Below are positions 51,818 through 60,148 of a DNA stretch of 64,000 bases, one piece after another; the stretch's first letter is position 1, and every line of letters begins with the position of its first letter. This DNA is from Amycolatopsis anabasis (GTDB taxonomy: Bacteria; Actinomycetota; Actinomycetes; Mycobacteriales; Pseudonocardiaceae). A program made the translations under genes and the position numbers. The stretch spans positions 1-64,000 of the forward strand of contig NZ_VTHK01000041.1 of NCBI RefSeq assembly GCF_009765355.1, written 5' to 3'. The notes beneath the pieces are model-generated. The model was not told the DNA's origin. It ran no database searches and saw only the letters and a program-made list of their open reading frames with translations.

Positions 51818-51964
51818 TCGGTCCGAGTGCGGAGTTCGCATGCCCGAATGGGTAACTCACGTCCTCGAGTGTGTAACTCGCATGCCTGAGTGTGTAATTC
51901 GCGTACGTGAGTGTGTAACTCGGGGACCGAACGGGGGACTCGGGCGACGGGAACGGGGGACTCG
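51818..51964. repeat. 21-nt tandem repeat array, locus 2
   Basis: Seven degenerate units ending at 51838, 51859, 51880, 51901, 51922, 51942 and 51964 (period 20-22, mostly 21). The consensus TGCCTGAGTGTGTAACTCG is shared with 31127-31233; later units drift to ACGGGGGACTCG in both arrays. It lies 28 nt past the SPFH-like gene and is not coding. Confidence 0.72.
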
Positions 51965-51990
51965 CGGCGGCCCCGGAAATGTCGGTGCCT

Positions 51991-52020
51991 GGGGCTACCC
52001 TTGAAGCAAGGGGTTCCCCC
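51991..52020. terminator. Imperfect hairpin after the repeat array
   Basis: GGGG-CTA-CCCTTG and CAAGGG-GTT-CCCC arms around AAG. It could end transcription of the three-gene signalling unit. The arms are interrupted, so the assignment is tentative. Confidence 0.4.
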
Positions 52021-52061
52021 GAGGCACGAACGGTCCGTTCACGTGGGTGGGCAGGCGGGGG

Positions 52062-52994
52062 TCAGGTGAGCGGGGAGTAGTGGGTGGCGTCGCCGGTGCG
52101 GATGGTGCTGCGGGTGCCGTCGATGCTCACCGGGACGTCGCCGGCCAGGGTGATCCGGTGCAGCCGCCGCGGGCTGTCGTCGTAGTCGGCGATCGCGTAG
52201 TGCTGGGTCGCCCGGTTGTCCCAGATCGCCACGTCACCGTCGCGCCAGTGCCAGCGCACGGTGTTCTCCAACTGGGTCACCCGCTGCTGCAGGAGACCGA
52301 ACAGCGTCTGCGACTCGGCGCTGGTCAGCCCGACGAGCCGGTTCACGAAGTGGCCCAGCAGCAACGCGCGTTCGCCGGTTTCCGGGTGCACCCGCACCAC
52401 CGGGTGCTCGGTTTCGTACACAGTGGACTCGAACTGGTCGCGATAGGACTGGAACTTCACGTCCACCCCGCCGATCCGCGCCTCGTCGACGTTCGCGGCG
52501 TAGTCGTAGGCGTTCGTGTGCACCGCCCACAGGCGATCCACCAGCGCCTTCAGCGAAGCCGGCAGCTTCTCGTACGCGGTGACCGTGTTCGCCCACGTGG
52601 TGTTCCCGCCGTACGGCGGCAGATGCACCGCGCGCAGCACGCTGATCGCCGGGATCCGGTCCACGAACGTGACATCGGTGTGCCAGCTGTTGGCCTTCGA
52701 GTAGTCCGAGTCGATCGGCAGCACGTTCGCGTTGTCCGAGTTCTCGACGGTCGGATGCGCCAGCGTCGGCGTGCCCAGCAGCGAAGCGAAGGCCAGCTGG
52801 CCCGCGTCGTCGAGGTGCTGCTGGTCCCGGAAGAAGATCACCTTGTGGGCCAGCAGGGCGTCCCGGATCCGCGCCACCGTGGTGGCATCGAGATCGCCGC
52901 CGAGCCGCATGCCGTCGATCCGGGCGCCGGTGTGCGCGCCGAGCCGCACCACTTCGACACCGCCGGGTGCCGCCACGTCCGCCTGCAGAGTCAT
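52062..52994 (-). CDS. TauD/TfdA family alpha-ketoglutarate-dependent dioxygenase
   Basis: 310 residues. The iron ligands are His105 and Asp107 (W-H-T-D-V-T-F) and His279 (R-R-L-H-R-I-T-L); the last is followed by the L-A-G-D pattern seen in TauD. Relatives oxidise taurine, alkyl sulfates or other sulfonates with 2-oxoglutarate and oxygen, releasing sulfite or sulfate. No transport genes adjoin it. All three iron ligands are present, so it should be active. Confidence 0.92.
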   Translation of the reverse strand: MTLQADVAAPGGVEVVRLGAHTGARIDGMRLGGDLDATTVARIRDALLAHKVIFFRDQQHLDDAGQLAFASLLGTPTLAHPTVENSDNANVLPIDSDYSKANSWHTDVTFVDRIPAISVLRAVHLPPYGGNTTWANTVTAYEKLPASLKALVDRLWAVHTNAYDYAANVDEARIGGVDVKFQSYRDQFESTVYETEHPVVRVHPETGERALLLGHFVNRLVGLTSAESQTLFGLLQQRVTQLENTVRWHWRDGDVAIWDNRATQHYAIADYDDSPRRLHRITLAGDVPVSIDGTRSTIRTGDATHYSPLT

Positions 52995-53158
52995 TGCACC
53001 GATCCTTTACGCGACTGGCTTTCGAAGACTGCTTTCGCACGCTAAGGATGAATCGCCGGTGCTCGCAAGGTTTTGTAACGCCGTGAAAATAAGTGGACCC
53101 CGATCGTCCCGCATCCCGGACGCCTTTGACGCGCACGGGTTTCCCTGGGCCCGGCTCG

Positions 53159-53479
53159 TCAGGCCTGCCCGGTCTCGAACCGGCTGATCCGGCCGTCGGA
53201 CACCACGAACCGCCAGGCCGTGCGCATGGCGCCCCACCGGTCGTTGCGGTAGTTGGCGATCAGCGACCGGCCGTCGTCGGTCGCCGATTCCACCTCCAGC
53301 CGCCCGTTGGCGGAGAAGATCTCCTGGTCGACCCACTGATCGAGGTCCCGGTCCGCACCGTCGTCGGACATCGTGGCATCGGGGGTGAGCACTTCGTAGA
53401 ACGCGTCCCGATCCCCGGCGTTGATCGCGTCGATCAGGGCGCGCACCACAGGATCGGAAATCTCGCTGGTAGTCGGCAT
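53159..53479 (-). CDS. SnoaL-like/NTF2-fold protein
   Basis: 106 residues. V-R-A-L-I-D-A-I-N-A-G-D-R-D-A-F-Y-E-V-L and the later W-R-F-V-V-S-D-G-R-I-S-R-F-E-T-G-Q are the start and end of a typical NTF2-like cone fold. These small proteins are hydrolases, isomerases or binding proteins. Start ATG 53477-53479. Monocistronic; divergent from the glycosyltransferase. The 164 bp upstream of the dioxygenase gene start (52995-53158) hold nothing else that I recognise. Confidence 0.8.
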   Translation of the reverse strand: MPTTSEISDPVVRALIDAINAGDRDAFYEVLTPDATMSDDGADRDLDQWVDQEIFSANGRLEVESATDDGRSLIANYRNDRWGAMRTAWRFVVSDGRISRFETGQA

Positions 53480-53640
53480 GACCCCAGCATGCCAACAACC
53501 GAGTCCACTGTGTACTCGCTCGTGCGGGTGACGATCGGCCCCGGTCGGTGCCGGGGCCGGGTGGCCGGATCGTGACCGTTTCCGGGCCCGCCCGGCGGTA
53601 GGATCCGCCGGACCAGCCGGTGTGGAAATGGGGGACCGAC

Positions 53641-55149
53641 ATGGGGGTTGCCGCCGGGGAAGTGGGAGTTCCACGGATCCCGTTGCCGCGGTTCGCGGTC
53701 GGGCCGGTGGGGGTGGTCGTCGCCATCCAGGTCGCGGTGCTCACGGCGTTCTCCGGCCGGTACGGGTTTCATCGCGACGAGTTGTACTTCCTGGCCTCGG
53801 GTCACCGTCCGGCTTGGGGATACGTGGACAATCCACCGATCACCCCGCTGCTCGCCCGGGCGGCCACCGAGATCTTCGGGAACAGCCCGAGCGGGCTCCG
53901 GGTCGCCGCGACCCTGGGCGGGGCGGCGACCGCGGTGGTGGTCGCGCTGGTCGCCCGGGAGTTCGGCGGCGGGCGGACCGTGCAGGCGGTGGCCGGGGCG
54001 GCGGCAGCGTTGTCGTCCCTGGTGCTCGTGGTGTCCCACATGCTGTCCACGGTCACCGTCGACGTGTTGATGTGGACGGTGACCGGGTTGCTGGCGTTGC
54101 GGCTGCTGCGCACCGGGGACGGGCGGTGGTGGGTGCCGATCGGCGCGGCGGTCGGGGTGGGGCTGGTGAACAAATGGCTGGTGCTGCTCCTGGTTTCCGC
54201 GCTCGGCGTGGCGGTTCTCCTGGCCGGGCCACGGTCGGTGTTCCGGAGCGGCTGGCTCGCCGCCGGTGCCGGGATCGCGGTGCTCCTGGTGTCGCCGACC
54301 GTGGTGTGGCAGGTCGCGCACGACTTCCCGATGCTGCGGGTCGCCGCCGAGATCAGCGGGGACGACGGGGTGGAGAACCGGCTCCTGTTCGTGCCGATGC
54401 AGCTCGTCTACGCGTCACCGGTGCTGGTGCCGGTGTGGATCGCCGGAATCGTGCGGCTGTGGCGGGATCCGCGCCTGCGCTGGGCCCGCGCGCTGGCGGT
54501 GAGCTATCCGGTGCTGTGCGTGGAGCTGCTGGTGCTCGGCGGAAAACCGTACTACTCGGTGCCGCTGCTGATCCTGCTCATGGCCGCCGGGGTCGAACCG
54601 GCGCTGCGCTGGCTCAGCGGTGGTCGCCGCGCGATCCGGCGCGCGGTCGCCGGTGCCGCGATCGCCGTGGCGGCCGCGATCGGCGTGGTGGTCGGGCTTC
54701 CCGTGCTCCCGCCCGCCGCGCTGAACGGGCCCGTGCTGGCGATGAACAAAGAACCCGGCGAGCAGGTCGGCTGGCCGGAATTCACCGCGGCGGTCGCGGG
54801 GGTGTGGCAGCGGATCCCGCCGGAACGGCGCGGCACGGCGGTGATCCTCACCCGGAACTACGGGCAGGCGGGCGCGATCGAACGGTACGGCCCGGAACAC
54901 GGCCTGCCGCAACCGTATTCCGGGCACATGTCCTATGCGGACTGGGGACCACCACCGGACCGCATGACCGGTCCGGTGGTGCTGGTCGGCCGGTTCGGGC
55001 CCCTCCGCGCCCTCACCGGCTGCCGGGTGGTGGCCGTGCACGACAACGGCTACGGCCTGGACAACGACGAACAGGGCACCGCGATCTCGCTGTGCGACCT
55101 GCTCTCGGAGCCCTGGTCCGCGTTCTGGCCGGACCTCCGGACGGTCTAG
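53641..55149 (+). CDS. GT39-family membrane glycosyltransferase (ArnT/PMT-like)
   Basis: 502 residues, about ten membrane helices. F-H-R-D-E-L-Y-F-L-A-S-G with the acidic pair in the first external loop, G-Y-V-D-N-P-P-I-T-P-L and K-P-Y-Y-S-V-P-L are hallmarks of polyprenyl-phosphate-sugar dependent GT39 enzymes. It would transfer a sugar from a lipid carrier to an acceptor outside the membrane. ATG 53641 with GGGGGACC before it; GTG 53620 is an alternative. Its stop overlaps that of the pspC-like gene (CTAG). Confidence 0.88.
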   Translation: MGVAAGEVGVPRIPLPRFAVGPVGVVVAIQVAVLTAFSGRYGFHRDELYFLASGHRPAWGYVDNPPITPLLARAATEIFGNSPSGLRVAATLGGAATAVVVALVAREFGGGRTVQAVAGAAAALSSLVLVVSHMLSTVTVDVLMWTVTGLLALRLLRTGDGRWWVPIGAAVGVGLVNKWLVLLLVSALGVAVLLAGPRSVFRSGWLAAGAGIAVLLVSPTVVWQVAHDFPMLRVAAEISGDDGVENRLLFVPMQLVYASPVLVPVWIAGIVRLWRDPRLRWARALAVSYPVLCVELLVLGGKPYYSVPLLILLMAAGVEPALRWLSGGRRAIRRAVAGAAIAVAAAIGVVVGLPVLPPAALNGPVLAMNKEPGEQVGWPEFTAAVAGVWQRIPPERRGTAVILTRNYGQAGAIERYGPEHGLPQPYSGHMSYADWGPPPDRMTGPVVLVGRFGPLRALTGCRVVAVHDNGYGLDNDEQGTAISLCDLLSEPWSAFWPDLRTV

Positions 55150-55331
55150 TAGCCCTTGGGGATGAAGATCCACAGGAGCAGGTAGAGCAGGAACTGCGGG
55201 CCCGGCAGCAGGCAGGACAGCACGAACAGGATCCGCACGGTACGCGGCTTCCAGCCGAAGCGTTCGGCGAGTCCGCCGCACACCCCGCCGATCACCCGGT
55301 TGCGTCGCGATCTCGTCAACTTGGTCGTCAT
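55146..55331 (-). CDS. PspC domain protein
   Basis: 61 residues, almost only a PspC domain: R-N-R-V-I-G-G-V-C-G-G-L-A-E-R-F-G, then one membrane segment F-L-L-Y-L-L-L-W-I-F-I-P. Small PspC proteins are linked to envelope stress responses. Start ATG 55329-55331. Convergent with the GT39 gene. Confidence 0.87.
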   Translation of the reverse strand: MTTKLTRSRRNRVIGGVCGGLAERFGWKPRTVRILFVLSCLLPGPQFLLYLLLWIFIPKGY

Positions 55332-55392
55332 GTCCTCCACGATGCCGGTGGCCGGGGCCCCTCGCATCGGTGACAACCCGGAGTTGTCCCGG

Positions 55393-55426
55393 AGATGGGG
55401 GCGGGGCGCCGCACCCGCCCCCATCT
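55393..55426 (-). terminator. Hairpin terminator of the second subtilase gene
   Basis: AGATGGGGGCGGG (55393-55405) pairs perfectly with CCCGCCCCCATCT (55414-55426), 8-nt loop, 7 nt past the stop codon on the minus strand. Confidence 0.7.
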
Positions 55427-55433
55427 GGGGGAA

Positions 55434-56690
55434 TCAGGACTTCGTGACCGTCAGCACGAAGGTCGCGGCGCCCGCGGCGCAACTCCCCGGATCGGGGTTG
55501 CTGCTGATGAACCCGGTGTAGAGCAGCTTGTTCGGCGAGCCGGAGCCGACATTGCCGATCTTGCCGTCGGTCGCGCCCGCCACCAGCGCGTCGCGCGCCT
55601 GCTGCGGGGTGGCCGACGGGTTCGCGGTCAGGTACAGGGCGGCGGCGCCCGCCACGTGCGGGGCCGCCATCGAGGTGCCCGACATGGTGGACGTGCTGCC
55701 GTTGCTCAGGCCGAGCGAGACGATCTGGTCACCGGGCGCGAAGAGGTCGACGCATTTCCCGTAGTTGGAGAAGCCCGCCCGGCTGTCGTTCGAGGACGGC
55801 CGGCTGCCCGCGGTGGCGCCGACCGTGATCGCCTCCGGCACGCGCGCGGGGGAGACGTTGCACGCGTCCTGGCTCTCGTTGCCCGCGGCGACGGCGTAGA
55901 CGAACCCGGCGGCGGCCGATTTCCGCAGCGCCTCGTCGCCGACGCCGACGTTGTCCATCTTCAGGCTCATGTTGACCACGGCCGGTTTGACCCCGTTGGC
56001 GGTCACCCATTCCATCGCGTCGACGGCCGCCGAATCCGGACCGGTGCCGGAGCAGTCCCCGCCCAGTGCCTTCAGGGCGACCAGTTTGGCCTGCTTCGCC
56101 ACGCCGTAGGTCTTGCTGCCGATCGTGCCGGAGACATGCGTGCCGTGGCCGAAGCAGTCGATGCCCTGGCTGCCGACGAAGTCCTCGCCGACACTCGCCC
56201 GGCCCTCGAACTCCGGGTTGTCGGGTTTGATGCCCGAGTCGATGACGTACGCGGTGACCGCGGAACCGGTGTTGGGGTAGGCGTACTTGCCGTCCAGCGG
56301 GCGATCGCGCTGATCGATCCGGTCCAGGCCCCAGGTTTCGGCCGCGGTCGTCGTGCCGTCCTGGTAGACCGTGCGCACCGCGGGATCCGCGGCGAGCCGC
56401 CGCGCCTGCCGTTCGGCGAGGTTCCGGACCGAGAAACCGCGGATCGTCCTGGTGTAGGTCGAGTGCACGGTTCCGCCGTAGGTCCTGCTCAGCGCGGCCG
56501 AAGAATCCTGGACCGCCGTGCCGCGCTCGTTGAGCACGACGATGTAGCTGCCCGGGATGGGTTTCCCGGCGGGCACTACCGGACGTTCCGGTGGGGGCGC
56601 GGCGAGGGACAGGCCACCGCTGAACAGCGTGACCACGGCCGCGCCGACGAGCGCGAAACCGGCCCGCCGCATTCGAGTTGTCGTGAACAT
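55434..56690 (-). CDS. Secreted subtilisin-like serine protease (S8) 2
   Basis: 418 residues from ATG 56688-56690. Signal peptide about 1-30; I9 propeptide about 47-115 (S-Y-I-V-V-L-N-E). Catalytic Asp151 (V-I-D-S-G), His182 (G-H-G-T-H-V-S-G), oxyanion Asn271 and Ser340 (G-T-S-M-A-A-P-H). It has four internal Cys (near 179, 213, 277, 313), suggesting two disulfides that the paralogue at 13676 lacks, plus a 20-residue C-terminal extension after L-L-Y-T-G. Confidence 0.93.
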   Translation of the reverse strand: MFTTTRMRRAGFALVGAAVVTLFSGGLSLAAPPPERPVVPAGKPIPGSYIVVLNERGTAVQDSSAALSRTYGGTVHSTYTRTIRGFSVRNLAERQARRLAADPAVRTVYQDGTTTAAETWGLDRIDQRDRPLDGKYAYPNTGSAVTAYVIDSGIKPDNPEFEGRASVGEDFVGSQGIDCFGHGTHVSGTIGSKTYGVAKQAKLVALKALGGDCSGTGPDSAAVDAMEWVTANGVKPAVVNMSLKMDNVGVGDEALRKSAAAGFVYAVAAGNESQDACNVSPARVPEAITVGATAGSRPSSNDSRAGFSNYGKCVDLFAPGDQIVSLGLSNGSTSTMSGTSMAAPHVAGAAALYLTANPSATPQQARDALVAGATDGKIGNVGSGSPNKLLYTGFISSNPDPGSCAAGAATFVLTVTKS

Positions 56691-56766
56691 GTATTCACGA
56701 TCGGGGAGCGGATACGGCCGAACAACGCCGGTATTCATCCGTAGGGTTACCTAATCAATCCGCCGA

Positions 56767-58287
56767 TCAGCCGTCGTGCAGGGTCACCGTGCGGCAGGCC
56801 AGGTGCAGGGCGAGCCGTTCGTCCCGGTGGTTCAGGTCGACGCCGAGCAGCCGTTCGATCCGGTCGATGCGGGCGGTCACGGTGTTGCGGTGCACGCCGA
56901 GGACCGCGGCGGTCTCCGCGATGGACGATTCGGCGTCCAGATAGGCCGCGAGCGTCCGGATCAGCTCGCCGGGCTGGCCGTGCAGCGGGGCGACCAGCGC
57001 GCGGGCGGCCGGTTCGAACGTGTCCGTGCGGGTCCATTCCAGCAGCAGCTGGGCCATGCCGAGCTGGTCCACGTGCAGGAAGTGCCCGGTTTCCGGGCGG
57101 GTCGCGGCCAGCCGGGCGGCGTCGGTCGCCTCGGCGACGGTCCCGGCCAGCCCGTCCGGACGCGGATGCGGCCGCCCCACGCCCATGTGCGCGGGCACGG
57201 TCCGGCGCAGGTCCCGGTGCGCTGCCCGTAGCCGCGAGCCGAGGGTGCGCACCTGCCCCGCGGTCGGTTCGTGGTCGAACGTGGTCCACGCCGTCCAGCC
57301 GTCGCCGTGCTCGACGACGACCGCCTCGATGCCCGCCGCGCGCAACGCGTGGGCCACCTCCTGCTCCCGCGCGATGGTGTCCACTCCGGACCGCGCACCG
57401 ATCCGGATGCCGACGTGCCAGCCGCCGAGCCGCCAGCCCGCGTCGGTGGCCCGTCGCCGCAGATCGGCGCCGGGTTCGCCGTCCAACCGGAGCAGATCGC
57501 CCAGCAACGCCGCCCGGGACCGCGCGTCCCGCTCCGCTTCGAGGCGGTGGGCGAGCAGCCAGCGCTGCACCGCGCCCGCCGCCAGCGCGAGCGCCGGGGG
57601 CACGATCTCGGCCCGCGCGGCGGCGTTCCCGCGCAGCTCCGCGGCCAGCCAGACGGCCGGGCGGGCGGTGCCGGGCAGCAGCGCCGGATGCGCCAGCAGC
57701 ACGCCACCGTCCACTTCGGTCCGTTGCGGCACCGGTTCGTCCACCCGGACCGGCACCGGACGCGTGATCTCGCCCGCCAGCGGTTCGCCGCGGTCGTCGA
57801 GCAGGGCGACCGGGGCGTGCAGCAGCGTGCCGAGCACGCCGACCACATCCTCCGGCGGCCGGGGACGCTCGCCGAGGGCGCGCTGGGTGTCCAGGAGCAG
57901 CGCGGCGCGGTCGAGATCCGGGGCCGCCAGGAACAACCGCGCGGCGATCAGCAGCTCGAGCGGCTCCGCTTCCGCCGACAGCAGCGGCACCGCGAGCCGT
58001 TCGCACAGCAGGCGGGTGGATTCCAGCGGCGCACCCGCCTGCGCCGGGAGCAGCGCACCGGCGCCGCCGGAGTCGGCGACCCGGCGCAGCAGGGCGTCCA
58101 CCCGCCAGTCACCGGGTGCGGGCGGGCGGATCAGCACGACGAGTTCACCGGCCGCGATGTCGTGGTCGTAGCCGGGGTCCTGGGCCGGGCTGACCAGCCG
58201 CACCGGACGGTCCAGGCCCGCCCGCCCGGCGAGCACCCGGACCGTGCCGCTCCATTCCGGCAGCGCCAGCAACCTGCGCACGGTCAT
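56767..58287 (-). CDS. PucR family transcriptional regulator
   Basis: 506 residues. An N-terminal PucR domain (R-L-L-A-L-P-E-W-S-G, then D-P-G-Y-D-H-D-I-A-A-G-E-L-V-V-L), a GGDEF-related middle region and a C-terminal HTH_30 (A-V-L-G-V-H-R-N-T-V-T-A-R-I). PucR proteins control purine or other nitrogen catabolism in response to pathway metabolites. Its ATG overlaps the stop of a DUF917 gene (ATGA), so it is the last gene of that cluster and its probable regulator. Confidence 0.9.
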   Translation of the reverse strand: MTVRRLLALPEWSGTVRVLAGRAGLDRPVRLVSPAQDPGYDHDIAAGELVVLIRPPAPGDWRVDALLRRVADSGGAGALLPAQAGAPLESTRLLCERLAVPLLSAEAEPLELLIAARLFLAAPDLDRAALLLDTQRALGERPRPPEDVVGVLGTLLHAPVALLDDRGEPLAGEITRPVPVRVDEPVPQRTEVDGGVLLAHPALLPGTARPAVWLAAELRGNAAARAEIVPPALALAAGAVQRWLLAHRLEAERDARSRAALLGDLLRLDGEPGADLRRRATDAGWRLGGWHVGIRIGARSGVDTIAREQEVAHALRAAGIEAVVVEHGDGWTAWTTFDHEPTAGQVRTLGSRLRAAHRDLRRTVPAHMGVGRPHPRPDGLAGTVAEATDAARLAATRPETGHFLHVDQLGMAQLLLEWTRTDTFEPAARALVAPLHGQPGELIRTLAAYLDAESSIAETAAVLGVHRNTVTARIDRIERLLGVDLNHRDERLALHLACRTVTLHDG

Positions 58288-59351
58288 ACCCGCACCCCCA
58301 GGAGGGCGGGATCGCAGTCGATGCCGTACGCCCGGGGCTCCAGCACCGGAAGCCGCCGGGGATCGGTCCAGAACTCCGCGGCGGGCAGTTGCAGGACTGC
58401 GACCTCGATGCCGTACCGGACGAGGTCGCACGGGATCGGCGCCCGGCTCCGGCGGTCGACCACGGCGAGCACGTCCGGGGTGGACGCCACCACCGCGCCG
58501 TCGCGCAGCGCGAGCAGGTACTCGTTCTCCATCTCCAGCCGGAGCACCGCGTCCGTCGCGTGGTCGACCACGCTCACGCTGCCGCGGCCGAAACCCGCGC
58601 GCCCGTGCCGCCCCGGACCCGGGCGGCGGGCCACCTCGACCACCCGGCCCAGCGCCAGCACGCGGCCGCCGGTGACGTGCGCGAGCGCGTCGTGGTCCGC
58701 GGACAGGGCTCGGCGGCCGAGGTCGAGGGCGCCGGTGAACGTGCCCGGGACCGCGCAGGCGGGCAGGTCGGCGGCCCGGACCGGGGCCAGCGCGAACACC
58801 GCCCAGCCACCCATCCCGGGCAGGAACCCGCGCGCCGCGCGTTCCACGTCGGCGGGGGAGCCGCGGTCGAGCAGGAGGATCTGCCCGCCCGGCCCGGCCA
58901 GGGCGGCCGGGGCGATCCCGCGGCCCACGGCGGCGGTGGACAGCTGGTCGAGCCGGGGCAGGGCGCGGCCGGAAAGATCGGCATCCACACAGGACAGTCC
59001 GAGGTCGTCCGCCGCGACCAGCGGCATGATCCCGTTCAGCCCGCCGATCTCGATCGACATCAGCGCCTGGGCGTTTTCACCGGTCCACCGCTGGATCGCG
59101 GCCACCGCGGCGCGGAACTCGTCCCCGCCGGGCGGTTTCTCGGCGAGGACCGCGGTCGCGCCGATGATCCCGACCGCCACGACCCGCGTCTCCGGCGCGA
59201 CCTCGCCGATCGGGAGCACCTCGGGCCGCCGTCCGGCCCGCAACCTCGCGCGCAACAGGGCGGCTGCGGCCGTGGTGTCCCCGCCCCCGCCGGACCCGAG
59301 CAGCGTCACCCCGCGCTCCAGCGCCCCCAGATCCTCGAGCTCGATTCGCAT
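58284..59351 (-). CDS. DUF917 (S-methyl-thiohydantoin desulfurase-like) family protein A, divergent
   Basis: 355 residues. It shares the N-terminal L-G-S-G-G-G-G-D and the central G-G-L-N-G-I-M-P-L with DUF917 proteins. It lacks the G-G-G-G-D-P-Y and D-A-D-G-M-G-R-A-F-P-E motifs seen in the two paralogues in this cluster (here V-D-A-D-L-S-G-R-A-L-P). It may therefore have a changed or lost activity. It follows hairpin family C and is coupled to the PucR gene. Part of this family has been renamed in Pfam after an S-methyl-thiohydantoin desulfurase; I recall this but cannot check it. Confidence 0.8.
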   Translation of the reverse strand: MRIELEDLGALERGVTLLGSGGGGDTTAAAALLRARLRAGRRPEVLPIGEVAPETRVVAVGIIGATAVLAEKPPGGDEFRAAVAAIQRWTGENAQALMSIEIGGLNGIMPLVAADDLGLSCVDADLSGRALPRLDQLSTAAVGRGIAPAALAGPGGQILLLDRGSPADVERAARGFLPGMGGWAVFALAPVRAADLPACAVPGTFTGALDLGRRALSADHDALAHVTGGRVLALGRVVEVARRPGPGRHGRAGFGRGSVSVVDHATDAVLRLEMENEYLLALRDGAVVASTPDVLAVVDRRSRAPIPCDLVRYGIEVAVLQLPAAEFWTDPRRLPVLEPRAYGIDCDPALLGVRV

Positions 59352-59364
59352 AGGAGCACCCTGT

Positions 59365-59413
59365 CATGAGGGGACCCCTCCGGACACATCTCGTGAGGAG
59401 GGGTCCCCTCATG
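59365..59413. terminator. Hairpin element, family C, second copy
   Basis: CATGAGGGGACCCCTCC (59365-59381) pairs with its exact complement at 59397-59413, 15-nt loop, directly abutting the SDR stop codon. It divides the catabolic cluster into two transcription blocks. Same stem sequence as 17825-17873. Confidence 0.65.
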
Positions 59414-60148
59414 TCACCGGAGGGCGTAGCCGCCGTCCGGGTAGAGGGTCGACCCGGTGGTGAAGCCGTTGCCGAACAGGTAGAGCACGGCTTCGGCCGC
59501 TTCGGACTCGCGGCCGAGGCGGTGCAGGAGGGTGTCACGGCGGTACTGGTCGAAGCTGGCTTCGCGCACTTCGGCCGGGCGCTGCGCCCAGAGGTTGCCG
59601 TCGATCGTGCCGGGGGAGACCACGTTCACCCGAACCGGGGCGAGTTCGACCGCGAGCCCCCGGCCCAGGCCCTCGATCGCCGCGTTGCACGCCACGTAGG
59701 CGGGCGCGGCCGCGGGCGGGCGCACGCTCGCCGCACCGGCCATCAGCACCACCGAACCGTCCCGCGCGAGTTTTGGCGCGGCGTGTTTGACCGCGTGGTA
59801 CTGGCCCCAGAACTTCGAGTCGAACGGGCTCGCGGCGTCGGCGTCGCTGAGTTCGCGCATCGGGCCCACGCGGTAGGACGCGGCCGGGGTGAAGAGGTGG
59901 TCGACCCGGTCCAGCGCGGCGAAGAACTCGGCGAGGGTGGCCTGGTCGGCGGTGTCCACCGTCCGCCACCGGACGGCCCCGTCGAGGGCGGCGCCGTCGA
60001 GAGATGCGGCGGCTTCGGCCAGTTTCGCCTCGGTGCGGCCGCCCAGTACGACCTCGGCGCCCGCCGCCACGGCGCGACGGGCCACTTCGAGGCCGATCCC
60101 GGAGCCGCCGCCGATCACCACCACGGTCCGATCTCGCAGGGTGTTCAT
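59414..60148 (-). CDS. Atypical SDR family protein lacking the catalytic Lys
   Basis: 244 residues with a Rossmann start I-G-G-G-S-G-I-G at 12-19. The active site is unusual: Y151-V-A-C-N155 has Asn where the YxxxK lysine should be, and the N-A-G motif is P-A-A at 88-90. Ser141 is plausible. Such SDR variants occur as a subgroup of unknown reaction and may be non-redox or use another proton relay. Its start overlaps the stop of DUF917 B (ATGA), so it is co-expressed with the hydantoin-type genes. Confidence 0.8.
   Translation of the reverse strand: MNTLRDRTVVVIGGGSGIGLEVARRAVAAGAEVVLGGRTEAKLAEAAASLDGAALDGAVRWRTVDTADQATLAEFFAALDRVDHLFTPAASYRVGPMRELSDADAASPFDSKFWGQYHAVKHAAPKLARDGSVVLMAGAASVRPPAAAPAYVACNAAIEGLGRGLAVELAPVRVNVVSPGTIDGNLWAQRPAEVREASFDQYRRDTLLHRLGRESEAAEAVLYLFGNGFTTGSTLYPDGGYALR

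Noticed and set aside
54415..55482. 355-residue minus-strand frame covering the PspC region
   Set aside because: The PspC motif is read in a different phase at 55146-55331; this frame is a shadow of the GT39 gene.
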